The notes under the pieces: model-generated
What the model saw: the letters and a program-made list of their open reading frames with translations, nothing else
Told to the model about the DNA's origin: nothing
The model's database searches: none
Program-made: the position numbers and the translations under genes
In this document: one piece after another, positions 1 to 7,170 of the stretch
Numbering within the stretch: the first letter of the stretch is position 1
Layout of the letters: the number at the start of each line of letters is the position of its first letter
Assembly: GCA_019314185.1 (NCBI GenBank)
Contig: JAFCZU010000160.1
Coordinates: 1 to 11,096, forward strand
Length of the DNA stretch: 11,096 bases
Direction: 5' to 3'
Source: Deltaproteobacteria bacterium
Lineage (GTDB): Bacteria > Desulfobacterota > Desulfobacteria > Desulfobacterales > ETH-SRB1

Positions 1-991
1 GCTGAGCAATTTCACGAACTCTTATGCTTACCGGATGTCCTGTAACTGCCTCAATGAAAAAGAAAACCAGATGACCGCCGTCCAAAACAGGTATGGGAAG
101 AATATTGAGAATGCCAAGATTAACGCTTAGAAGCGCAATAAAAGAAATAAAGCTGGCAACCCCACGCTTTGCTTGCTGACCCGCCATCTCAGCAATCATG
201 ATTGGACCGCCGATAGTTTTTACAGAGATTTTTCCCTGTATCATTTTTACAAGACTAATTACAACTAATTTTGAAATATTATAAGTCTGGGTTGCACTTT
301 CTGAAAAAGCCTGAAACAAAGTCAAATCTTTTGAAAATACATCTCCTGAAGCTGTAATGCCTATAACATAACGTTCAATATCATCACCGAACAGGTTTTT
401 TGTCGTTACAATCTCCGGCGTAACACCAACAGCAACAATTGATTCGCCCCGACGCACACTTAATGCAATTCTTCTGCCTTTGCTGCCGGTAATAGCCTTT
501 GCCATTTCTTCCCAGCTTTCAATAGCTGATCCGTCAATCGCTGCAATCAAGTCGTCTTTTTGCAACCCGGCCATGTAAGCAGGTGAACTTTCTTTTACTT
601 CTCCAATGGAAGGTTTTAACAATAAAGCGCCTGAAATCTGAAAAATCCCAAAGAATATAATCATGGCAAAAACAAAATTAAAAAAAGGACCTGCCGCAAC
701 AATTAAAATCCGTTTAAATACATGTTTGTGTATAAATGAAACAGATATATCAGCGGAATCGACATCAGCTCCTGGATCTTCACCTACCATTTTTACATAT
801 CCGCCAAGAGGTATGGCTGAAAGAATATAATTTGTCCGGCCGATTTTTTTCCCGATAAGCGTTGGACCAAACCCCAATGAAAATTTCTCCACTCCAACCC
901 CAAAAAGTCTGGCGAAAAGAAAATGGCCCAGTTCATGGAAAAATATAAGAACTCCCAGTACTATAATAAAAGAAAAGATAGTTGTAGTCAT
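1..991 (-). CDS. rseP: RseP-type site-2 intramembrane zinc protease (3' end cut off by window edge)
   Basis: This is a membrane metalloprotease of the RseP/S2P family, which cleaves substrates within the membrane; in E. coli it cleaves the anti-sigma factor RseA and remnant signal peptides. The ATG at 991 opens a hydrophobic first segment carrying the zinc-site motif HELGH at residues 19-23. A second hydrophobic stretch follows near residues 105-120 (VAAGPFFNFVFA), then a PDZ-like domain at about 120-200 (SSPAYMAGLQKDDLI). The second active-site motif is PIPVLDGGH, with Asp304 as the third zinc ligand. 330 codons are visible and the reading frame runs off base 1. Family members are about 350-360 residues, so only a short C-terminal tail is missing. 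The start has no clear Shine-Dalgarno sequence, but no better start exists. It is the last visible gene of the cluster, 181 nt after dxr, in the usual dxr-rseP order. The substrate is not shown by the sequence. Confidence 0.95.
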   Translation of the reverse strand, partial: MTTTIFSFIIVLGVLIFFHELGHFLFARLFGVGVEKFSLGFGPTLIGKKIGRTNYILSAIPLGGYVKMVGEDPGADVDSADISVSFIHKHVFKRILIVAAGPFFNFVFAMIIFFGIFQISGALLLKPSIGEVKESSPAYMAGLQKDDLIAAIDGSAIESWEEMAKAITGSKGRRIALSVRRGESIVAVGVTPEIVTTKNLFGDDIERYVIGITASGDVFSKDLTLFQAFSESATQTYNISKLVVISLVKMIQGKISVKTIGGPIMIAEMAGQQAKRGVASFISFIALLSVNLGILNILPIPVLDGGHLVFFFIEAVTGHPVSIRVREIAQ

Positions 992-1011
992 AATTTTAAC
1001 AGGTTTTGTAA

Positions 1012-1043
1012 TTAATGAATTCGTAAAAAGCCGAATTCATTAA
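1012..1043. repeat. Perfect 12-bp inverted repeat (hairpin) between dxr and rseP
   Basis: TTAATGAATTCG at 1012-1023 and CGAATTCATTAA at 1032-1043 are exact reverse complements around an 8-nt loop. In the minus-strand transcript the hairpin lies just upstream of the rseP start. It is not followed by a clean U-run, so I do not call it a terminator. One arm plus loop (1015-1030) matches 7441-7456 in reverse complement, which suggests a dispersed element. Confidence 0.7.
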
Positions 1044-1100
1044 GTGTTAAGTGTTAAGTGTTAGGTGTTAGGTGTTAGGTGTTAGGTGTTAGGTGTTAAG
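1041..1100. repeat. Heptamer tandem repeat (TAAGTGT / TAGGTGT)
   Basis: Eight complete 7-nt units run without interruption: three TAAGTGT followed by five TAGGTGT. A partial TAAG ends the array at 1100. The units differ at one position (A or G), and the variants are blocked rather than mixed, as expected from slippage or unit duplication. The array lies in the dxr-rseP spacer and codes for nothing. Confidence 0.95.
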
Positions 1101-1131
1101 ATAAAACAATTAATTACTTAAATCTACCTCT

Positions 1132-1173
1132 AATTCTCTATTCTCTATTCTCTATTCTCTATTCTCCATTCAT
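1132..1173. repeat. Second heptamer tandem repeat (TATTCTC) ending at the dxr stop codon
   Basis: AATTCTC at 1132-1138 is followed by four exact TATTCTC units (1139-1166) and a degenerate CATTCAT that touches the dxr stop codon at 1173-1175. The period is the same as that of the array at 1041-1100, but the sequence is unrelated. Both sit in the same 181-nt spacer. Confidence 0.92.
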
Positions 1174-2321
1174 TAAACCATCTGACACGCTGTTTCCCTT
1201 GCCCACCTGTCGGCTTCGATAATGTCGGAAAGCGCCGGGTTTATAACAACAGGGTGTTTATCCATTGTTTTCCTGATAATCTTCGGAATTTTGACAAATG
1301 ATATTCTTTTCATTAAAAATGACTCTACTGCCACTTCGTTTGCCGCATTAAGCGCCACAGGCAGCGTTCCACCGGTCTTGCAGGCTTTATAGGCCAGAGC
1401 AAGACATGGAAATTTTTCTAAATCCGGCGGCTCAAAGGTAAGAGCATCAATATTAAAAAAATCCGGCATCGGTTGCCCAAGAGGAAGACGTCCAGGATAT
1501 GACATGGCATATGCAATAGCCCCCTTCATGTCAGGAATGCCAAGCTGGGCAATTACCGCACCATCTCTGTATGAAACCATTGAATGAATAATACTTTGCG
1601 GATGAATTAAAACTTTAATCATTTCCTGAGAAATCCCAAAAAGAAATTTTGCCTCTATGACCTCAAGCCCTTTGTTCATAAGAGTCGCTGAATCAACGCT
1701 GATCTTTTTACCCATACTCCATGTGGGATGATTCAGGGCATCTTCCGGCGTTATTTTTGAAAATTCTTTTTCAGGTTTGTGCAAAAAAGGACCGCCTGAA
1801 GCTGTCAGGAGTATTTTGTCAATATCTTCCTTCCGGTGTCCGGCAATGCATTGAAAAATTGCGCTGTGCTCGCTGTCAATCGGCAGTATCTTTACACTTT
1901 TTTGAGCCGCCATCTTCGAAACAATTTCGCCGGCCATAACAATGGTTTCCTTGTTGGCCAAAGCTATGTCCTTACCAGCCTCTATCGCAGCCAGGGTCGG
2001 CATCAAACCGGCAGCTCCTACAATTGCAACCACAACCATGTTAACAGATGAATGTGTTGCTGCAGCTCTGTATCCATCCTGGCCATGCATTATTTCAACA
2101 GAAATGCCGGCAGGAAGCCTCCTTTTCAGCTCAAGAGCTCTGCTTTCATTCAGAACCACTGCTATTTCCGGGTGAAACTTCTTAATCTGTCCGGCTAACA
2201 AATCAACATTATGCGCTGCTGCCAGTGCCTTTACAGCAAAGCGCTCAGGGAATTTCCCCACTATCTCAAGAGCATTGCAACCCACAGACCCGGTAGAACC
2301 CAGTATGGAAAGATATTTCAT
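1173..2321 (-). CDS. dxr: 1-deoxy-D-xylulose 5-phosphate reductoisomerase
   Basis: This cytosolic enzyme rearranges and reduces DXP to 2-C-methyl-D-erythritol 4-phosphate with NADPH, the first committed step of the MEP isoprenoid pathway. The 382 residues are close to the usual length (398 in E. coli). The N-terminal Rossmann motif GSTGSVG is at residues 8-14, followed by LANKETIVMAG (121-131). IDSEHSA (148-154) contains the metal ligands Asp149 and Glu151, with Glu220 in MNKGLE as the third. TASGGPF (173-179) and the active-site segment HPTWSMGKKISVDSA (198-212) are intact. The ATG at 2321 puts the Rossmann motif at its normal distance from the N-terminus, although no strong ribosome binding site precedes it. 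It lies 133 nt downstream of cdsA across a repeat-bearing spacer. Its product feeds the isoprenoid precursors used by UppS in the same cluster. Confidence 0.98.
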   Translation of the reverse strand: MKYLSILGSTGSVGCNALEIVGKFPERFAVKALAAAHNVDLLAGQIKKFHPEIAVVLNESRALELKRRLPAGISVEIMHGQDGYRAAATHSSVNMVVVAIVGAAGLMPTLAAIEAGKDIALANKETIVMAGEIVSKMAAQKSVKILPIDSEHSAIFQCIAGHRKEDIDKILLTASGGPFLHKPEKEFSKITPEDALNHPTWSMGKKISVDSATLMNKGLEVIEAKFLFGISQEMIKVLIHPQSIIHSMVSYRDGAVIAQLGIPDMKGAIAYAMSYPGRLPLGQPMPDFFNIDALTFEPPDLEKFPCLALAYKACKTGGTLPVALNAANEVAVESFLMKRISFVKIPKIIRKTMDKHPVVINPALSDIIEADRWARETACQMV

Positions 2322-2346
2322 AGTATAGTAAAAGTTATAAGTGAGC

Positions 2347-2455
2347 TAAAGTGCCTAAAGTTAAGGAATGCACCTTCGGTGCTACTAATTGTATGTAAAA
2401 TAATAGAGCGAAGCGACTCCATAACTTTAGGCACTTTAACATACTTTAGGCACTT
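2347..2455. repeat. Structured repeat element with 17-bp perfect terminal inverted repeats
   Basis: TAAAGTGCCTAAAGTTA (2347-2363) is the exact reverse complement of 2422-2438. A further direct copy of the core ACTTTAGGCACTT follows at 2443-2455, 19 nt from the first copy at 2424-2436, and ends on the last base of the cdsA stop codon. Between the arms, GCACCTTCGGTGC forms a small hairpin, and AGCGAAGCGACT can form another imperfect one. The element fills most of the cdsA-dxr spacer. It resembles a REP- or MITE-like element, or a long bidirectional hairpin. There is no coding potential and no U-run. Confidence 0.8.
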
Positions 2456-3273
2456 CAAAACATATATTCCTTTAAAAAATAAGCCACAGGCGCTGCAAAT
2501 AATAACGCATCAATGCGATCCAGAATACCTCCATGGCCGGGAAGAATTGTGCCGGAATCCTTAACATTTGCTGACCGCTTGAGCGCTGATTCAAACAGGT
2601 CGCCGACCTGCCCGGCTGCGGCAATAGAAAGGCAAAATAATATAATAGATCCCAACGGCATTTGTGGGAGAAAAAAATTCTTGAAAATCAGGCCTGCTCC
2701 AAGACTTGCTGTAAACCCTCCGATAGAACCCTCAATAGTCTTTCCGGGACTTATTGATGGGCAAAGTTTGCGGCGTCCCATATATGTGCCGATATAATAT
2801 GCTCCTGTATCACATGCAAAAACAAGCAATAACAGAAAGAAAACCCATTTGATTCCATCAAAGCTGTTTCGTATCAAAACAAGGCAGGAGAGGAATAATG
2901 GTATGTATATAATGCCCATAACCTGCTTTGCAATTGCTTCTAACGCTAATGGATCAGACCTGAATTTCCGCAACAAATACAGGCTGGATACAATTAAATT
3001 CAAAATAATAAGAGCAATTATAATATCAAATACATTGTTAAATGCAGCCAAAATTATCACTGGTCCGACAATAAAAGCGAAAACCTTAAGATGTAATCTG
3101 TTTGAGTCTTCGGTTTTGACGCTGTTATTTAACGTTATACGAAAATACTCTCTCAAGGATAAAATGGATACAATGATAATTAATGCGGCAAATAGAAGAG
3201 GCCCTCCTTTGAAAATCACCCAAAAAAGGAATGGAAGGGCTGCAATAGCTGTAATCCAACGTTTTAAATGCAT
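2455..3273 (-). CDS. cdsA: Phosphatidate cytidylyltransferase (CDP-diacylglycerol synthase)
   Basis: This integral membrane enzyme makes CDP-diacylglycerol from phosphatidic acid and CTP, the branch point for all major phospholipids. The 272-residue protein has many hydrophobic segments (about 6-42, 63-100, 118-160, 185-222 and 255-268). The family signature lies at 221-255: GQVGDLFESALKR, then NVKDSGTILPGHGG, then LDRID. DTGAYYIG (155-162) and SPGKT (175-179) are further conserved patches. The ATG at 3273 is 5 nt after the uppS stop. The nearest Shine-Dalgarno-like AGGA is about 16 nt upstream, so translation probably depends on coupling to uppS. The uppS-cdsA-dxr-rseP order is widespread in proteobacteria. 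Its terminal codon overlaps the end of a repeat copy. Confidence 0.97.
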   Translation of the reverse strand: MHLKRWITAIAALPFLFWVIFKGGPLLFAALIIIVSILSLREYFRITLNNSVKTEDSNRLHLKVFAFIVGPVIILAAFNNVFDIIIALIILNLIVSSLYLLRKFRSDPLALEAIAKQVMGIIYIPLFLSCLVLIRNSFDGIKWVFFLLLLVFACDTGAYYIGTYMGRRKLCPSISPGKTIEGSIGGFTASLGAGLIFKNFFLPQMPLGSIILFCLSIAAAGQVGDLFESALKRSANVKDSGTILPGHGGILDRIDALLFAAPVAYFLKEYMF

Positions 3274-3278
3274 ATTTT

Positions 3279-4064
3279 TTAATTATTCGTCCTGCCGAAT
3301 CTGCGTTCACGATGGTGATATTCCTGCAAAATGTGCAAGAACTCTTCCCTGCTAAAATCAGGCCACATGGTGTCGGTAACAAAAATTTCAGTGTATGCAA
3401 TTTGACACAATAAAAAATTGCTTATCCGCATTTCCCCACTGGTTCTGATCAGCAGGTCAGGGTCCGGCATCCCTTTTGTATACAGGTGATCAGATACAAC
3501 CTCGTATGTTATTGAATCAGGATCGATTTTGCCTTCCTTTGCTTTTACTGCAATATCCCGAACCATTCTGACTATCTCTTCCCGCCCACCATAACTCAAT
3601 GCAAGATTAAGAAGCATGCCTTTATTGTTTTTCGTTAAAGTCATTGTTTCGTGAAGCGCTCGCCGCACATGTTCCGGCATACGCTGTATTTGACCTATTG
3701 CATTGAGGCAGATATTATTATCCAGCATATTTTTTTGCTCTGCCTTTAAAAATTTTGCGAGAAGAGACATTAGAGCCGCGACTTCCATTTTGGACCGCTG
3801 CCAGTTTTCAGTGGAAAAAGCGTACAGCGTCAGGATGGAAATTCCAATTTCACGGCAGCATTCAACAATTGTTCGAACCGTTTCAGCGCCCTTTTTATGC
3901 CCTTGAACACGGTTTAACATACGTCTCTTTGCCCATCTGCCATTACCATCCATAATAATTGCTACATGAGAAGGAATGTTTATGGTATCAAAATCTGCAC
4001 AAATAGAGGAATCTGTATTAAAACTCAAGGAGTTCTTTCTCTTTTTCTTTACATATATCATCAA
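3279..4064 (-). CDS. uppS: Undecaprenyl (or related long-chain polyprenyl) diphosphate synthase, cis-type
   Basis: This cis-prenyltransferase adds isopentenyl units to farnesyl diphosphate to make the C55 lipid carrier for peptidoglycan and other wall polymers. Signatures are IMDGNGRWAKRR (37-48, with catalytic Asp39), LTLYAFSTENW (78-88), ALSYGGREEI (155-164), LLIRTSGEMRISNF (204-217) and MWPDF followed by RERRFG. The signature around 213-222 reads NFLLCQIAYTE, with Cys220 where most homologues have Trp (LLWQ); the codon is TGT rather than TGG. The start is uncertain. The ATG at 4064 overlaps frr by 47 nt and has no ribosome binding site. An in-frame TTG at 4028 would shorten the N-terminus by 12 residues and reduce the overlap to about 11 nt. 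The catalytic region is unaffected either way. The exact chain length made cannot be read from sequence. Confidence 0.95.
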   Translation of the reverse strand: MMIYVKKKRKNSLSFNTDSSICADFDTINIPSHVAIIMDGNGRWAKRRMLNRVQGHKKGAETVRTIVECCREIGISILTLYAFSTENWQRSKMEVAALMSLLAKFLKAEQKNMLDNNICLNAIGQIQRMPEHVRRALHETMTLTKNNKGMLLNLALSYGGREEIVRMVRDIAVKAKEGKIDPDSITYEVVSDHLYTKGMPDPDLLIRTSGEMRISNFLLCQIAYTEIFVTDTMWPDFSREEFLHILQEYHHRERRFGRTNN

Positions 4065-4575
4065 TAAGCTTTATATGCTCATCTGTTATCTTCTGCACCT
4101 GGTCCTGTGCCTTGAAAACATCATCTTCAGAAACCTCGCCGTCCTTCTTTAAACCTTTCAACATCTCATTTGAATCACGCCTGACATTGCGCACCGCAAC
4201 CCTATAATTTTCGCACGTCTTGTAAACGATCTTGACAAGCTGCTTTCGTCTTTCTTCTGTAAGAGGTGGAATTGATATACGAATAATCTTACCATCATTT
4301 GAAGGGGTAAGACCGAGATCTGATTTTAATATAGCTTTTTCAATTTCCTTAATTACAGTAACATCCCATGGCTGTATTGTAACAAGACGACTTTCGGGAA
4401 TAGAAAGAGAAGCCATCTGGTCAATAGGCGTAAGTATGCCATAGTAATCAACCCGTATGCCATCAAACAGGGAAAGTGATGCACGACCTGTTCTCAACCT
4501 CATCAATTCATTTTTAAGGAAAGATATTGATTTACCCATCCCATCTCTTGTTTCTTGATATATTGTTTTAATCAT
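4018..4575 (-). CDS. frr: Ribosome recycling factor
   Basis: RRF splits post-termination ribosomes together with EF-G. The 185 residues match the standard length. The long-helix domain I is formed by the N-terminal segment (KNELMRLRTGRASLSLFDGI, 21-40) and the C-terminal helices (105-185). It includes LTEERRKQL (105-113) and the conserved VRNVRRDSNEMLKGL (128-142), with Arg132 at the family's functionally important position. Domain II (about 31-104) holds DYYG...PIDQMASLSIPE. The ATG at 4575 is preceded by AGG about 8 nt upstream, an acceptable ribosome binding site. The 237-nt gap to pyrH and the AT-rich stretch upstream suggest it may have its own promoter: a perfect TATAAT lies at 4625-4620 on the minus strand, with only a weak -35 match (TTTCGT) 17 nt upstream. 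The uppS reading frame begins within its 3' end. Confidence 0.97.
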   Translation of the reverse strand: MIKTIYQETRDGMGKSISFLKNELMRLRTGRASLSLFDGIRVDYYGILTPIDQMASLSIPESRLVTIQPWDVTVIKEIEKAILKSDLGLTPSNDGKIIRISIPPLTEERRKQLVKIVYKTCENYRVAVRNVRRDSNEMLKGLKKDGEVSEDDVFKAQDQVQKITDEHIKLIDDICKEKEKELLEF

Positions 4576-4630
4576 CTCTTTAACCTATACTGTAACCGAT
4601 CATAATTTTATGTTTTTTTATTATATTTTT

Positions 4631-4650
4631 TCACCACGAAACACGAAAAA
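4631..4650. repeat. CACGAAA-type dispersed repeat copy in the pyrH-frr spacer
   Basis: CCACGAAACACGAAAAA resembles the arms of the large hairpin at 9020-9090, where CACGAAA also occurs twice about 8 nt apart. Here only one arm is present, so it cannot fold on itself. It may be a solo or decayed copy of the same element. Confidence 0.5.
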
Positions 4651-4737
4651 TACAAAGAAATTATAAAATAATTAATCCCTAATCCTCTAACATCCTGACC
4701 GTTTCAAAAATCGCAGTTTATAGCTGCTCAAGCGCTG

Positions 4738-4809
4738 ACTCAACCACTCAACCACTCGACTACTCGACTAATTCCCCACTCGACTAATTCCCTAATAGAC
4801 TATTCCTCC
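4738..4809. repeat. Degenerate octamer tandem array in the pyrH-frr spacer
   Basis: Read in steps of eight from 4738, the units are ACTCAACC (twice), ACTCGACT (twice), AATTCCCC, ACTCGACT, AATTCCCT, AATAGACT and ATTCCTCC. The first six are clear and the rest are progressively degraded. In places the period becomes a 16-nt composite, ACTCGACT plus AATTCCCY. The array ends 3 nt before the pyrH stop codon. It is non-coding and unrelated in sequence to the heptamer arrays near dxr. Confidence 0.85.
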
Positions 4810-4812
4810 GGC

Positions 4813-5529
4813 TCAACTACTTATCAATGTGCCGACTTCCTCTCCGCATACAACATTTATAACATTTTCTCTGCCTTTTAAATTAAAAACAACGATAGGA
4901 AGTTGATTGCCCATAGCGAGAGAAATCGCTGTCATATCCATTACCTTAAGCTGCTTTTCAAGGACATCCATGTAACTGGCTTTTCTTATAAATTTGGCAT
5001 CACCGTTAACAACAGGATCTGAATCGTAAAGACCGTCAACATTGGTGGCCTTTAAAAGTATTTCCGCATGAATTTCCTGGGCCCTTAAAACCGCAGCGGT
5101 ATCTGTTGTAAAGTACGGGTTGCCTGTGCCTGCCGCAAATATCACAAGACGCCCTTTCTCCAAATGACGAACAGCTTTACGGAGTATATACGGTTCAGCC
5201 ACTTCATGCATTGATATGGCTGACTGGACACGGGTCTGTATGCCTTTCTTTTCTAAAGCATCCTGAAGCGCCAGACTGTTGATAACTGTGGCCAGCATCC
5301 CCATATGATCGGCAGATGTTCTATCCATGCCATATGAACTAGCGGCAACCCCCCTGAATATATTGCCGCCGCCAACAACAATGGCAATCTGAACACCAAG
5401 ATCAAATATAGAACGAATCTCATCGGCAATATACTTCATTACATCCTGGCTAATTCCAAAGCCATGGTCCCCCATAAGGGCCTCGCCGCTTAATTTCAAC
5501 AAAATTCTTTTATACTTTGGAAGTGCCAA
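4813..5529 (-). CDS. pyrH: UMP kinase
   Basis: PyrH phosphorylates UMP to UDP with ATP, feeding pyrimidine nucleotide synthesis; it belongs to the amino-acid-kinase fold and usually acts as a hexamer. The 238 residues are the normal length. The phosphate-binding KLSGEALMG is at residues 12-20, [10 protein letters not shown] at 51-60, [10 protein letters not shown] (UMP site) at 69-78, and [12 protein letters not shown] at 135-146. The ATP-side [13 protein letters not shown] follows. Translation begins at TTG (5529-5527): no ATG or GTG lies upstream of the essential KLSGEA motif, and AGGGGA sits about 9-10 nt before the TTG. The start is 2 nt after the tsf stop, and tsf-pyrH-frr is the canonical order, so it is surely cotranscribed with tsf. 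The rare start codon may tune its level relative to EF-Ts. Confidence 0.97.
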   Translation of the reverse strand: MALPKYKRILLKLSGEALMGDHGFGISQDVMKYIADEIRSIFDLGVQIAIVVGGGNIFRGVAASSYGMDRTSADHMGMLATVINSLALQDALEKKGIQTRVQSAISMHEVAEPYILRKAVRHLEKGRLVIFAAGTGNPYFTTDTAAVLRAQEIHAEILLKATNVDGLYDSDPVVNGDAKFIRKASYMDVLEKQLKVMDMTAISLAMGNQLPIVVFNLKGRENVINVVCGEEVGTLISS

Positions 5530-5531
5530 GC

Positions 5532-6131
5532 CTATGATTCCCCTGTCTGAAAACGAACAAAGCGTTTAATGGAAATATTCTCACCAATCTTTACGATCAA
5601 CTCATTTAAAAGGTCTGCGATAGTTATATTTGTATCACGCACATAATCCTGACTTAACAAACAGTTATCCTTGAAATATTTACTCAATTTCCCTTCTGCT
5701 ATCTTGTCAACTATATTTTCAGGTTTACCCATTTCAAGAGCCTGAGCACGATATATTTCTTTTTCCTTATTGATTACATCTTCGGAAACATCTTCCTGTG
5801 AAATCCCAACAGGATTTGTAGCCGCAATATGCATCGCCAAGTTCCTGGCGAATTTTTTAAAATCATCATTCTTTGCGACAAAATCGGTCTCGCAGTTAAC
5901 CTCAACTAAAACACCAAGTTTACCACCCATATGGATATAAGACTCAATTATGCCTTCTGTCATAGCTCTTCCGACTCTTTTTTCGGCTGTAGCCATGCCT
6001 TTCTTTCTTAAAAAATCAACGGCCGTGTTGATATCACCATTGCACTCCGTAAGAGCTTCCTTACAATTCATTATACCCGCTCCTGTTTTTCCCCGGAGTT
6101 GTTTAACCATTTCCGCACTAATTGTTCCCAT
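5532..6131 (-). CDS. tsf: Translation elongation factor Ts (short form)
   Basis: EF-Ts is the guanine nucleotide exchange factor that regenerates EF-Tu-GTP. The N-terminal UBA-like domain is recognisable at about residues 4-45 ([20 protein letters not shown]). The core TDFVAKN (82-88) is the EF-Tu-contacting motif, followed by AMHIAATNP (99-107). At 199 residues it is the short bacterial type, as in Thermus, without the extended second half of the E. coli protein (283 residues). The ATG at 6131 has an excellent ribosome binding site, AAAGGAG about 7 nt upstream, lying inside the last codons of rpsB. Only 2 nt separate the rpsB stop from this start. It is cotranscribed with rpsB and pyrH. Confidence 0.98.
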   Translation of the reverse strand: MGTISAEMVKQLRGKTGAGIMNCKEALTECNGDINTAVDFLRKKGMATAEKRVGRAMTEGIIESYIHMGGKLGVLVEVNCETDFVAKNDDFKKFARNLAMHIAATNPVGISQEDVSEDVINKEKEIYRAQALEMGKPENIVDKIAEGKLSKYFKDNCLLSQDYVRDTNITIADLLNELIVKIGENISIKRFVRFQTGES

Positions 6132-6133
6132 AT

Positions 6134-7045
6134 CTATTCTCCTTTATTGGCCTCAGCAACTTTTCCTGATTCATCGTTATTAGAAACATCAACAGTCTTA
6201 GACGAAACTGCAGGCTTTGCTTTTTTTGTCACCTCTACAACAGGCCCATCTGATCCATCTGATATTATCTTCCTTTCACCGGGTTTCAATTCTGTGGGAA
6301 CAGATACTGTTTCAGCTTCACTTTCAATATTTTTATCTGCTTCAGCCTGCTGTTTTTCAAGCCTCCGCTCCTTTCCCTCGATGCACGCATCAGCGATTCT
6401 GGAAGAAATCAACCTGATTGCACGTATGGCATCATCATTACCGGGAATAACAAAATCAATATTATCAGGGTCACAGTTTGTATCAACAATCGCAATAATT
6501 GGTATATTGAGACGTCTCGCTTCACGTACGGCAATCGCTTCGTTTTTGGGATCAACTATAAAAATAGCACCTGGAAGCCTTTTCATTTCACGAATTCCGC
6601 CAAGGTTGTTGTCAAGCTTTACCCTTTCCTTTTCAAGCTTCAATCTTTCTTTTTTAGGAAAGAGGTTGATTGAATCGTCATTTACCATGTTATTAAGATG
6701 GTTAAGACGATCTATGCTCTGTTTTATGGTGTTAAAATTTGTCAGCATACCCCCCAACCATCTGTTATGAACATAGAACATCTCACATCGATTAGCCTCT
6801 TCATAAATCGACTCACGCGCCTGCTTTTTAGTACCGACAAAAAGCATCGACTTTCCGTCCGCCGCAAGCTCCTCTGCAAAATCATAAACAGCTTTAAACA
6901 TCCGAACCGTTTTTTGCAGATCGATAATATAAATGCCATTTCTTGCCCCAAAGATATATTGCTTCATCTTTGGATTCCAACGCTTTGTCTGATGACCAAA
7001 ATGCACTCCTGCTTCCAGAAGTTCCTTCATTGTAATGTAAGCCAT
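6134..7045 (-). CDS. rpsB: 30S ribosomal protein S2 with a long low-complexity C-terminal tail
   Basis: S2 assembles late on the back of the small ribosomal subunit. Conserved segments from the ATG at 7045 are [20 protein letters not shown] (6-25), [14 protein letters not shown] (30-43), FVGTKKQA (69-76), [10 protein letters not shown] (94-103), [10 protein letters not shown] (157-166) and [14 protein letters not shown] (180-193). I prefer this ATG to the in-frame GTG at 7060 because [10 protein letters not shown] matches the usual S2 N-terminus; AGGTG lies 12 nt upstream of it. The normal S2 fold ends near residue 228. The remaining 75 residues, to 303, form a hydrophilic Glu/Lys/Ser/Val-rich tail with no recognised domain, probably disordered. 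E. coli S2 has 241 residues. It heads the cluster, and many bacterial rpsB leaders are bound by S2 itself, which is possible here but not shown. Confidence 0.97.
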   Translation of the reverse strand: MAYITMKELLEAGVHFGHQTKRWNPKMKQYIFGARNGIYIIDLQKTVRMFKAVYDFAEELAADGKSMLFVGTKKQARESIYEEANRCEMFYVHNRWLGGMLTNFNTIKQSIDRLNHLNNMVNDDSINLFPKKERLKLEKERVKLDNNLGGIREMKRLPGAIFIVDPKNEAIAVREARRLNIPIIAIVDTNCDPDNIDFVIPGNDDAIRAIRLISSRIADACIEGKERRLEKQQAEADKNIESEAETVSVPTELKPGERKIISDGSDGPVVEVTKKAKPAVSSKTVDVSNNDESGKVAEANKGE

Positions 7046-7141
7046 TTTTTTGCGGAGCACCTAAAAACAGGTCAAAGAGCGTGCGATTTGTTTCAAACAG
7101 ATTTTCATAACAAATAAAATGCAATTTCACAACACTTTTTT
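7046..7141 (-). promoter_or_regulatory. rpsB 5' leader, possible S2-autoregulation site
   Basis: If transcription starts just downstream of the -10 box at 7147-7142, the mRNA has a leader of about 90 nt. It contains AGGTG 12 nt before the start and a 17-nt quasi-palindrome at 7086-7102 (ATTTGTTTCAAACAGAT, 15 of 17 positions symmetric). I could not fold it into a convincing match to a known S2-binding leader. The regulatory role is inferred from what is known of other rpsB leaders. Confidence 0.3.
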
Positions 7142-7170
7142 ATTTTAATCGGAAAACCATCTTGCTCCAA
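7142..7170 (-). promoter_or_regulatory. Candidate promoter for the rpsB cluster
   Basis: On the minus strand, TTGGAG (7170-7165), a 17-nt spacer and TAAAAT (7147-7142) make a plausible sigma-70-type promoter. The -10 box matches consensus at 5 of 6 positions, the -35 at 3 of 6. It lies about 100 nt upstream of the rpsB ATG and is the best candidate I see there. Confidence 0.45.

Noticed and set aside
1041..1173. Possible CRISPR array
   Set aside because: The units are only 7 nt long and directly adjacent with no spacers, and no cas gene is present. These are simple tandem repeats.
2849..3355. Plus-strand open frame of 168 codons opposite cdsA and the 3' end of uppS
   Set aside because: It is antisense to clear cdsA and uppS coding sequence, has no domain I recognise, and its residues reflect the opposite strand's hydrophobic codons.
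6099..6770. Plus-strand open frame of 223 codons opposite rpsB
   Set aside because: It is antisense to rpsB, very Ser/Phe/Leu-rich as expected of reversed Lys/Glu/Arg codons, and spans the end of tsf as well. No family match is visible.
7046..7060. GTG start of rpsB at 7060
   Set aside because: It would add only five residues (MLRKK) before the conserved [10 protein letters not shown] start, and the AGGTG needed as ribosome binding site overlaps the GTG itself.
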